Assembly (NCBI RefSeq): GCF_029266855.1
Contig: NZ_JAQSWB010000008.1
Location: forward strand, 124,001-188,000
From: Fluviicola sp.
Lineage (GTDB): Bacteria > Bacteroidota > Bacteroidia > Flavobacteriales_D > Crocinitomicaceae
Direction: 5' to 3'
DNA length: 64,000 nucleotides
The stretch's first letter is position 1; every line of letters starts with the position of its first letter. The notes under the pieces were generated by a model. The model was not told where the DNA came from. It saw only the letters and a list, made by a program, of their open reading frames with translations, and made no database searches. The position numbers and the translations under genes are program-made. This document shows positions 18,640 to 25,980 of the stretch, piece by piece.

Positions 18640-19413
18640 ATGGCAAAAAGAAGACAGACCCGAAAAAAAGCAAGTCCCAAGCGTAAATCATCAGGTAAAA
18701 AGAATAAAAGCAGGTTCTTTTTCTGGATTGCAGTTCCCGCCGGAGTACTGGCTTTTTTCTTCTTTTGGTATCAAACCGAGGGAATGGTACAAACTTCCAC
18801 TCATTTTCATGAAATAATTCCTCCCGGCTATAAAAGCGTTGGTTTGGATGTATCACATCACCAGGGAGAAATCGACTGGGATTTGCTGATCAACGAAAAA
18901 GGATTCGACACCATTATTGATTTTGTTTATTGCAAAGTAACGGAAGGTTCTGACCACCTGGATACCCAATGGGAACGGAACCGGGAATATTTAAATAAAT
19001 ACGGAATCCTGAATGGTGCATACCATTATTTCAATCCGAAAGCACTCCCAAGACCGCAAGCGGAGCATTTTCTCTCAGTTTATAAGATCAGAAGTATTGA
19101 CCTTCCCCCGGTAATTGATGTGGAAGACGAAGGGTTTTCAGATGAAGATCTGAGAGCAAAAGTCCTGATCTGGTGTGAAGAAGTGAAAAAAGCAACCGGT
19201 GTAAAACCAATCATCTACACTTCTTTGAACTTTTATGAGACCAAGTTTCGTGGAAAGATGGAAGGATATAATTTTTGGATCGCAGCATACAGCAGGGAAC
19301 CGCAATATATGACCGACCGCGAAGTACTGCACTGGCAATTTTCAGAAACGGGAAGATTACCTGGCGTTTCGGGGATGGTGGATTTGAATGTCAGTAAACA
19401 AGAGCTTTATTAA
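18640..19413 (+). CDS. GH25 lysozyme-like muramidase, membrane-anchored
   Basis: 257 residues. A strongly basic N-terminus (about 24 residues, many K/R) precedes one transmembrane helix (about 26-44) and a glycoside hydrolase 25 domain. Seen catalytic-site residues: D70 in GLDVSHHQG, E102 in CKVTEG, D160/E162 in VIDVEDEG. The family cleaves the MurNAc-GlcNAc bond of peptidoglycan; topology implies the domain faces the periplasm. No cleavable signal is obvious. It is followed by a perfect palindrome. Confidence 0.88.
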   Translation: MAKRRQTRKKASPKRKSSGKKNKSRFFFWIAVPAGVLAFFFFWYQTEGMVQTSTHFHEIIPPGYKSVGLDVSHHQGEIDWDLLINEKGFDTIIDFVYCKVTEGSDHLDTQWERNREYLNKYGILNGAYHYFNPKALPRPQAEHFLSVYKIRSIDLPPVIDVEDEGFSDEDLRAKVLIWCEEVKKATGVKPIIYTSLNFYETKFRGKMEGYNFWIAAYSREPQYMTDREVLHWQFSETGRLPGVSGMVDLNVSKQELY

Positions 19414-19425
19414 TTCAAAATGATG

Positions 19426-19443
19426 TTCCGATAGCTATCGGAA
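19426..19443. repeat. Perfect 18-bp palindrome (TTCCGATAG/CTATCGGAA)
   Basis: Perfect two-fold symmetry over 18 bases, flanked on both sides by ATTCAAAAT-like words. It lies between converging genes (stops at 19413 and 19500). A decayed relative is at 806-825. Confidence 0.7.
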
Positions 19444-19499
19444 TCAAAATTCAAAAATATCCTAAGTCAGAAACTTTTTGAATTTTACCTTTTGAATTT

Positions 19500-20051
19500 T
19501 TAATTATTCCAGTATTGCCCTTCCCCGCCTTTCATTTGGTGGTAAGATCGTGTGAGGTAAGCCAACAGAACCCGCATAGCATCAAAAGCCTCCTCCGTTT
19601 CCTGGCTGATTTCTTTCTTCTGCAATTTCAACAGCAGTTTCATATAAAGTGCATGGAAACAAACTTCCAGGTGATTCATTCCCTTCAAATTTGAATGCTC
19701 AATGAAATCTTCAATATATGGAAGTGCAGTAGAATAAAGTGTCCGGTATTTTTCATCATTCACAATGGTTAAAAGTGAATTATGCAAATATGATAATTCC
19801 ACCAATACATCCTGAAGTTCCAAACGATGCCCCGATTCAATGATCCTTTCTGACTTCATATCCCGGATCAATCCGGCATACCAAGCCTTATAGCGCTCCA
19901 AATAAGCACGATCAGGGAGATTCGGCTCCACCACTTCTTTAACGATACGATCGAGGTCAAACTGATATGCACGGATCAAATCCTCGATTTGATACATGTA
20001 TAAAATATATTCGGCGACGTTCTCGTTAAGTTTTTGTTGTGCTATCAGCAT
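19500..20051 (-). CDS. DUF4924 family protein
   Basis: 183 residues, all-helical and soluble. The start LIAQQKLNENVAEYILYMYQIEDLIRA and the tail LLAYLTRSYHQMKGGEGQYW match the DUF4924 pattern as I know it, a family largely confined to Bacteroidota. It starts 6 bases after the OmpH-like lipoprotein gene and closes that three-gene operon. Function unknown. Confidence 0.8.
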   Translation of the reverse strand: MLIAQQKLNENVAEYILYMYQIEDLIRAYQFDLDRIVKEVVEPNLPDRAYLERYKAWYAGLIRDMKSERIIESGHRLELQDVLVELSYLHNSLLTIVNDEKYRTLYSTALPYIEDFIEHSNLKGMNHLEVCFHALYMKLLLKLQKKEISQETEEAFDAMRVLLAYLTRSYHQMKGGEGQYWNN

Positions 20052-20057
20052 ATTTTA

Positions 20058-20678
20058 TTACTTGCCCAAGTCTTTATCCATCATTTCCTGCTCGTGGTTG
20101 AGGAAATCAATGAAAGACTGAGTTACATTCATTTTATCATTAATGAAATTGATCTGTCCACCTTGTCCGTGGATTAATAAGACATCAATTCCATATTTAT
20201 CGCAGTATTTTTTTCCTGCTACTTCAATTTTCTTGCCCAAAACAGTTAAAGCTTCGTTGGTTTCCTTTTCCAACTGGGCTCCTCTGCTCTGTTGCATGTT
20301 CATCAACTGTTCACGCATACGCATGATCTCGTTTTCCAGGGCTTGCAGTTGTTCACCGGTAGCTGTTCCCTCGCGCATATACTTTTCGTAGTTCTGGGCT
20401 TTCTGTTCCAAAGAGCGTTGTTTCGACATCATCTCGTTCTGGAAAGCCTCCCCTTTTTTCGTAATACGGGCATCTTCGTTCTTGTAGTACGTGAATCCGT
20501 TCTTCAAACTATCCGAGTAATAGAATGCAATTTTCAATCCTTTTGAATCCACAACCGGAACAACAGGTGCCTTTTCTTCTTTTGTTTTCTCCGCCTCGGA
20601 AGATTCTTTTTTGTCTGAACAAGCAAAAGTTGTTAATCCAAGAATTAAACCTGCTGTAATGATGTGTCCTAATTTCAT
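20058..20678 (-). CDS. OmpH/Skp-like lipoprotein
   Basis: 206 residues. A lipoprotein signal ends LTTFAC (lipidated C20). A charged linker follows, then an OmpH/Skp-like core: KIAFYYSDSLKNGF strand, long coiled-coil arms (about 75-150; MSKQRSLEQKAQNYEKYM), and a closing KYCDKYGIDVLLIHG strand. Skp-type proteins are periplasmic chaperones for outer-membrane proteins; the lipid anchor would tether this one to a membrane. Its ATG overlaps the upstream small gene by four bases. Confidence 0.85.
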   Translation of the reverse strand: MKLGHIITAGLILGLTTFACSDKKESSEAEKTKEEKAPVVPVVDSKGLKIAFYYSDSLKNGFTYYKNEDARITKKGEAFQNEMMSKQRSLEQKAQNYEKYMREGTATGEQLQALENEIMRMREQLMNMQQSRGAQLEKETNEALTVLGKKIEVAGKKYCDKYGIDVLLIHGQGGQINFINDKMNVTQSFIDFLNHEQEMMDKDLGK

Positions 20679-20920
20679 ACTTCTTTATTTTTAAATGCTT
20701 CTTCCCAATCTGTTCTCATAGAAAGAAACCGTTCCAGAGAGTTACGTAATAATTGATCTGTTACCATGCGTTTAAGCTCTTCCAAACCATTTACATCCGA
20801 CTCGGCAATTTTAAATGTTTGTTCGAATTGACCCAGTTCAATTTTCACCAGGTATTTCGCATTATACAAGAATATCTGGATCTTGTAGCGAGGATGTGGT
20901 ATGTCAGCTATTACACGCAT
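20675..20920 (-). CDS. Small conserved-looking hypothetical, first gene of the OmpH operon
   Basis: 81 residues, soluble. It begins MRVIADIPHPRYKIQIFLYNAKYLVKIELG, a beta-rich start, then a helical part. The four-base ATGA overlap with the OmpH-like gene supports a real coding region. Family not named; function unknown. Confidence 0.65.
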   Translation of the reverse strand: MRVIADIPHPRYKIQIFLYNAKYLVKIELGQFEQTFKIAESDVNGLEELKRMVTDQLLRNSLERFLSMRTDWEEAFKNKEV

Positions 20921-21000
20921 AATCCGACAAAAATAATGAAATTGGAAAAAGAGGGGCTTTTTCCGGCTGATAAATGAAAAATAAATGAGGGAAGTGTGTT

Positions 21001-21399
21001 TTATGCCACTACTAAATCGTTATCCGTATACTCACGGAAATCGAACGGAACATGAACCATAAAAGCATAATCCTGGCCTACTTCATACATATCCTCATCA
21101 GATTGTCTGTAATACCACTCCACTTTTGCCTTTTTACCGGAATCAACCAGTTCATTCAATTTGTAAAGTAAAAACAGAATGCGTTTTGATGAAGTAATAT
21201 TGAAGTACTCCAAATCGATTCTTACAAGAGTTTCCTCGTTAGGGTTTGTCATGTAATCATCAAACCACGTTAAAATCGAACCCCAAAAAGCCTCAGGATC
21301 ATCCGGAATTGAACGACCTTTAATTTCCATGATTCCTGTACCAGGATTCAAATTCACCAAGGGGGTTTGAGCAGTTGCCTGAATTAATAATGTATCCAT
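21001..21399 (-). CDS. SiaC-family regulatory phosphoprotein (DUF1987)
   Basis: 132 residues, the usual SiaC length. Seen: an N-terminal TPLVNLNPGTGIMEIKGRSIPDDP segment typical of the family and LEYFNITSSKRIL, containing the threonine region (T69) that is phosphorylated in characterised SiaC. In Pseudomonas, SiaC is controlled by the SiaB kinase and SiaA phosphatase and activates a diguanylate cyclase. None of these partners is adjacent here, so its partners must be encoded elsewhere. Confidence 0.82.
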   Translation of the reverse strand: MDTLLIQATAQTPLVNLNPGTGIMEIKGRSIPDDPEAFWGSILTWFDDYMTNPNEETLVRIDLEYFNITSSKRILFLLYKLNELVDSGKKAKVEWYYRQSDEDMYEVGQDYAFMVHVPFDFREYTDNDLVVA

Positions 21400-21524
21400 T
21401 TCTCACTTTCGCTCCTGCAAGTTGTAAATTATTTTTCAAACTGCAAGGTACTTTTCTACGAAAGATTTAATATTTTCGACTAAAAGGCTCTGTTTCAAGA
21501 GTCAAAACTCAATAATGACTTAAT

Positions 21525-22331
21525 TTATTCGTTGATAAGGTGATACTCCACCAAACCCTTTAGCGGGCTGGCAACTCCCCTTCCCACTTCAATAGAATGA
21601 TCTTCAAACACTTGCGTAAAAACATCTTTTTGTTCGTATCCGTACGTACCGATAAATGAAACGTATTTTAATTCCGGAACGGGAAGACAATATAATTCTA
21701 CAAATAAGGCTGCATTTTCACGATGAAGAAATCCGAAATCCATTTTTGAGGTTTCTTTTCCCAAACCCGAAATCCATTTTTGAGCTTCCGGCCCTGCCAG
21801 TTTGGAAAGAATAAACTTCTTAGATTCGAAAAGGGTAATCCATTCCTGCTTCCAATGTTCACTCCGGAGCAAATGACGGACAAGTAATTTCCCGAAATAA
21901 AAACCACTTCCTTCGTCGCCGATCAGAGATCCGTATCCCCCGATTCGTTTCACGATCTGCGAACCGTCGTACTGAACCAATATGGAACCGGTTCCCAGAA
22001 TTGCCACCCAGCCGGGCTCGTTTCCGTAAAGCGCTCTGCATGCCGCCAGGGTGTCAGGATAAACCTTTACTTCAGAAAATCCAAGTTGCATCAACTGAAT
22101 TTGCATCTCTTTTTGAATCTTCTCACCGGCGCAACCAGCTCCATAAAAATAAAGCGGCACATTCATTCCCTTGAATCGGTTCCGCAAGCTTTCAAAAGAA
22201 TAATTGCCCGAAAGCGCATATTTCGGATGTAAACTATCCGTCTGGATATAGTCTACTTCGTTATTCTCCAGCACGATTCCCCAATTAGCAGATGAACCTC
22301 CTGAGTCAGCAATTATGTATTTGGCATTCAT
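21525..22331 (-). CDS. BadF/BadG-type ASKHA kinase, N-acetylglucosamine kinase-like
   Basis: 268 residues. The phosphate-1 loop DSGGSSANWG lies near the N-terminus, followed by a second glycine-rich motif around GTGSILVQYDG and a GGYGSLIGDEGSGFYFG segment typical of BadF/NagK-like sugar kinases. Likely an ATP-dependent amino-sugar kinase in cell-wall recycling (inference). A possible -7 element TATTTTTG is on the minus strand at 22343-22336, only a few bases upstream of the start. Divergent from the uptake operon. Confidence 0.8.
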   Translation of the reverse strand: MNAKYIIADSGGSSANWGIVLENNEVDYIQTDSLHPKYALSGNYSFESLRNRFKGMNVPLYFYGAGCAGEKIQKEMQIQLMQLGFSEVKVYPDTLAACRALYGNEPGWVAILGTGSILVQYDGSQIVKRIGGYGSLIGDEGSGFYFGKLLVRHLLRSEHWKQEWITLFESKKFILSKLAGPEAQKWISGLGKETSKMDFGFLHRENAALFVELYCLPVPELKYVSFIGTYGYEQKDVFTQVFEDHSIEVGRGVASPLKGLVEYHLINE

Positions 22332-22357
22332 AAATCAAAAATACCTTTTTTCAGGTA

Positions 22358-22387
22358 TTGCCGATGAAGACCATCGAACTAACTTTG
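22358..22387 (+). promoter_or_regulatory. Promoter of the uptake operon (TTG-N19-TAACTTTG)
   Basis: TTG at 22358-22360, 19-base spacer, TAACTTTG at 22380-22387, giving a leader of about 25-30 bases to the ATG at 22417. No clear Fur-type inverted repeat was seen around it. Confidence 0.75.
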
Positions 22388-22416
22388 CAATTAAATTTAA
22401 TTTTACAAATAGACTT

Positions 22417-23550
22417 ATGAAGACCCTCTTTTATTTCCTTTCTCTTTCTGTATTGTTGGCCCCGCTGGCATCTTGTAAGAAAAGTGGTTGTACTGATCCT
22501 ACGGCATCAAATTACAGTTCAAAAGCTAAAAAAGACGACGGAAGCTGTACTTATGATTTAACGTATACTATTCCAACTACTTATGCATTTACAAATGCAA
22601 GCGGTCAATCAACTGTTAACTATGCAGGACAAACAGAACGTATCAACCAGTTAATCGAAATGATCGGGTATACGGACCTGGGGACAACTCAAGTAATATC
22701 TGCTCAAGTTTTGAGAGATATGTTTGCAAACGTTGGCGGAAACGGAAATGGAAGTTTCTCTTTTATGTCTACTAAAAACCTGAAAGATAAATGCTTCAGC
22801 CTTGATACGGCAATGATTTCTGCTTATTTCACAGATATTGCCACTGCGAGTAATTCATACATGAATACTGCTTCAAACGGACAAGCAGGAACATTGACTT
22901 CCGGAACTTCTACCTATTTGATCGACGCAAACGGTTTCGACAAATCCGAGATCATTGAAAAATCAATCATGGGTGCTGTGTTCAAATACCAGGCATTGAA
23001 TGTTTATTTGGGCCCATCAAAAATGAATGTAGACAATACCACTCCTGTCTCCGGAGAAGCTTATACAACTATGGAGCACCACTGGGATGAATGTTTCGGA
23101 TACTTTTCAGTTCCTACAAACTTCCCGACAGCACCGGCTCTTGCTTTCTGGGGGAAATACTGCAATTCTCAGAATACAGCATTGAATTCCAACCAGGTAA
23201 TGATGGGGAATTTCCTAAAAGGACGTGCAGCTATTTCAAACAATGTTCTTGCTGACCGCGATGCTGCAATTGTTGCGATTCGTGAAATGTGGGAGAAAAT
23301 TGCTGCATACCAGGCAATGAAATATTTGGATCAGGCAGTAACCAATTACGGAACTGACCAGGCTAAATATTTACACGTATTATCCGAAGCATACGGATTT
23401 ATTTATTCTTTGCGCTTTGCTCCTACTGAAACACGTAAAATGTCGGTTACAGAAGTTGATAACCTGCTTGCAGACTTCAACGGAAATTTATGGTCATTGA
23501 CTGTAAATGATATCAATGCTATTAAAGCAGCTATCGACGCAAACTATTAA
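22417..23550 (+). CDS. DUF4856 lipoprotein, first gene of uptake operon
   Basis: 377 residues from the ATG at 22417, chosen because it opens a lipoprotein signal (MKTLFYFLSLSVLLAPLASC, C20) and follows the promoter; the frame extends upstream to 22315 without support. After the lipobox comes a Cys-containing GCTDPTAS...DDGSC motif, then the helical DUF4856 domain (YGYI-type helices, EHHWDECFGYFSVP). DUF4856 proteins are imelysin relatives typical of Bacteroidota, often beside imelysin and TonB receptor genes. Probably outer-membrane- or periplasm-facing; direct ligand unknown. Confidence 0.82.
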   Translation: MKTLFYFLSLSVLLAPLASCKKSGCTDPTASNYSSKAKKDDGSCTYDLTYTIPTTYAFTNASGQSTVNYAGQTERINQLIEMIGYTDLGTTQVISAQVLRDMFANVGGNGNGSFSFMSTKNLKDKCFSLDTAMISAYFTDIATASNSYMNTASNGQAGTLTSGTSTYLIDANGFDKSEIIEKSIMGAVFKYQALNVYLGPSKMNVDNTTPVSGEAYTTMEHHWDECFGYFSVPTNFPTAPALAFWGKYCNSQNTALNSNQVMMGNFLKGRAAISNNVLADRDAAIVAIREMWEKIAAYQAMKYLDQAVTNYGTDQAKYLHVLSEAYGFIYSLRFAPTETRKMSVTEVDNLLADFNGNLWSLTVNDINAIKAAIDANY

Positions 23551-23561
23551 ATATTTCGACC

Positions 23562-24623
23562 ATGAAACTAGTTAAGTGGACAATTCCTTTATGTGCAATT
23601 CTTCTGATTACGGCATGTAAAAAGAAAAAAGAAGAAGACACCGAATTCGACAAAGGCCCGATCATGGTCAACTTAGCGGATAATTACATTATCCCTGGGT
23701 ATTCTGATTTGAAGAATAAAGTTACAACACTTGAAACTTCATGGAATGATTTTCTATCAGATAAAACCCAGGCAAAATTAGATATTTCCAAGCAAGCATG
23801 GCTGGAGGCAAACATCTCTTTTCAACATGTAAAAGCATTTGATTTCGGCCCGGCAATGACTGCAAATATTGTTTTTACATTTGGCACGTTTCCGTGTGAC
23901 ACAGCTCAAATCAACAACAATATTCAAAGCGGCAGTTATGATCTGAGTATCGCTCAAAATCTGGATGCGATTGGTTTTGATGCGCTGGACTATTTATTTT
24001 ACAGTGCAGGTTCATTGAGTAAATTTCAAAATTCAAACAGTGCCTGTACCTACGTTTCCGATATTATTTCAAAAATGAAAAACGAAATCACTTCTGTAGT
24101 TTCCCAATGGGGGAGCTACAGAAGTACGTTTGTAGCGGGAACAGGTAACGAATCAACCAGTCCATTTGCCCTTTTGGTAAACAATTTCTGTAAAGATTAC
24201 GAATTGTGCAAAACCACCAAAATAGGTTTCCCTATCGGGAATCACACTCTTGGGATCCAGCAGCCTAATTACCTGGAAGCACGTCGTTCGGGAGCGGGAA
24301 AAACATTGCTGACAGAAAACATCCAAGCCTTACGCTGTATTTTTTCCGGTTCAAGTCTTTCAGGAAATGGCGGGACCGGTTTTGATGATTACCTGGTAGC
24401 AATAGACAAGGCAACACTTGCCACAACCATCCAATCGCGTTTCGACTACATGGTATCCACTCCCGGAAACTGGACAGGAACATTGGAAGATTTGCTGGGT
24501 TCATCTCCAACTACTTTAAGTGAATTTTACGCATATCAGCAAACGACTGTTGTTTATATAAAAACTGACATGGCTTCTGCTTTCGGTGTCTTGATAACTT
24601 ATCAGGATACAGATGGCGATTAG
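23562..24623 (+). CDS. Imelysin-family lipoprotein with altered metal motif
   Basis: 353 residues with lipobox LLITAC (C19). The M75/imelysin-like core is helical, including LEANISFQHVKAFDFGPA. Where classical imelysins have GxHxxE, this protein has GFDALD (138-143), so H and E are replaced by D and D. Imelysin-like proteins bind or pass iron in the periplasm; the altered residues may change metal or specificity. It lies 11 bases after the DUF4856 gene and overlaps the next by 11. Confidence 0.8.
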   Translation: MKLVKWTIPLCAILLITACKKKKEEDTEFDKGPIMVNLADNYIIPGYSDLKNKVTTLETSWNDFLSDKTQAKLDISKQAWLEANISFQHVKAFDFGPAMTANIVFTFGTFPCDTAQINNNIQSGSYDLSIAQNLDAIGFDALDYLFYSAGSLSKFQNSNSACTYVSDIISKMKNEITSVVSQWGSYRSTFVAGTGNESTSPFALLVNNFCKDYELCKTTKIGFPIGNHTLGIQQPNYLEARRSGAGKTLLTENIQALRCIFSGSSLSGNGGTGFDDYLVAIDKATLATTIQSRFDYMVSTPGNWTGTLEDLLGSSPTTLSEFYAYQQTTVVYIKTDMASAFGVLITYQDTDGD

Positions 24624-25980
24624 AAAACGCTGGTCCGATTTCCTTTTCAGGGAAGTTTCCATTACTCCCCTGATCGCTTTTCGGATCGTAATCGGCCTTC
24701 TGTTTTTATTCAGCACCCTTCGATTTGTTGCCAACGGCTGGGTCAAACTTTTATACATCGACCCTCCTTTTCATTTCACTTACCTGGGCTTCGAGTGGAT
24801 CCATCCCTTACAGGGAAACTGGATGTATCTTCCATTTGTTGTAATGATCTTAGCATGTTTGGGAATCATTTTCGGAGCATTTTACCGTCTTTCAAGCACC
24901 TTGTTTTTCCTTGCATTCACTTATGTGGAATTGCTGGATAAAAGTTATTATCTCAATCATTATTACTTCGTAAGCATCGTAGCATTTTTGTTAATCTGCG
25001 TGCCCGCAAACGCACAGTTCAGTGTTGACGCTAAAAGGAATCCTTCCATCCAGCGAAACACTATTCCTCAATGGCCGATCTTCCTGCTGCGTTTTCAGTT
25101 GGGCATCGTTTATTGTTTCGCAGGTCTGGCAAAAGTGAATGCAGATTGGTTACTGGAAGCCCAGCCGCTTCGTATGTGGCTGCAGGCATTCAGGGACTTG
25201 CCACTTGTCGGAGACCTGCTTGCTGCTTCCTGGGTGGCTTTTGTCTTCTCCTGGTTTTCCTGCTTTTACGATCTTACGATTCCTTTTTTTCTGTCGAACT
25301 CAAAAACACGGAACATTGCCTACATTTTCGTAGTTGTCTTTCATATCCTGACCTGGTTATTATTCCCGATCGGTGTTTTTCCATGGGTTATGATTTTCAG
25401 CACATTGATCTTCTTTCCAGCCAGCTTTCATGATAAATGGCTCAACATTTTGAAAAAAGTATTCAGTTGGAAAAATACAGGTTCCGTGGTTCCTGTCTCA
25501 AGATCAAAGATGGTCATTGCCTGTATTTCTTTTTTCCTGATCATTCAATTGCTTTTACCCTTTCGCTATTTGCTTTACCCGGAAAACCTGTTTTGGCATG
25601 AAGAGGGTTTCCGGTTTTCATGGCGGGTGATGTTAATGGAAAAAAAGGGATATGCGACATTTTATGTAGAAGACCGGAACACCCGGAAATCAATTGAAAT
25701 TACCAACTCCGAATACCTGAGTCCGCAGCAGATAGATCAAATGTCACGACAGCCGGATATGATTTTACAATTTGCTCATTTCCTGGGTAAAAAATACAAT
25801 GATACGCTCCTTCATTTCGGGAGCAAAAGCGTACATTTGTCGCGCCCAAGGGTAAGCGCCGATGTGTATGTCACCTTAAACGGAAGACCCAGTCAGCATT
25901 TTGTAAGCCGGGAAACAGATCTCATGCAAGAAGAATACAATTTGAAACACCGAACATGGATTTTACCTTTAGAAAAATAA
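24613..25980 (+). CDS. HTTM (vitamin K-dependent gamma-carboxylase-like) membrane protein
   Basis: 455 residues. Several helices of the HTTM/VKGC-like domain: LIAFRIVIGLLFLFSTLRF, then YYLNHYYFVSIVAFLL, FQLGIVYCFAGLAKVNADWL and FHILTWLLFPIGVFPWVMI. A soluble C-terminal part (about 350-455) faces one side of the membrane. Related proteins are found with imelysin and TonB receptor genes in this phylum; no reaction is established. It overlaps genes on both sides (11 and 25 bases). Confidence 0.82.
   Translation: MAIRKRWSDFLFREVSITPLIAFRIVIGLLFLFSTLRFVANGWVKLLYIDPPFHFTYLGFEWIHPLQGNWMYLPFVVMILACLGIIFGAFYRLSSTLFFLAFTYVELLDKSYYLNHYYFVSIVAFLLICVPANAQFSVDAKRNPSIQRNTIPQWPIFLLRFQLGIVYCFAGLAKVNADWLLEAQPLRMWLQAFRDLPLVGDLLAASWVAFVFSWFSCFYDLTIPFFLSNSKTRNIAYIFVVVFHILTWLLFPIGVFPWVMIFSTLIFFPASFHDKWLNILKKVFSWKNTGSVVPVSRSKMVIACISFFLIIQLLLPFRYLLYPENLFWHEEGFRFSWRVMLMEKKGYATFYVEDRNTRKSIEITNSEYLSPQQIDQMSRQPDMILQFAHFLGKKYNDTLLHFGSKSVHLSRPRVSADVYVTLNGRPSQHFVSRETDLMQEEYNLKHRTWILPLEK

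Noticed and set aside
22332-22416. Fur-type operator in front of the uptake operon
   Set aside because: No GATAAT-type inverted repeat near the promoter; regulation by iron is therefore not supported by sequence.
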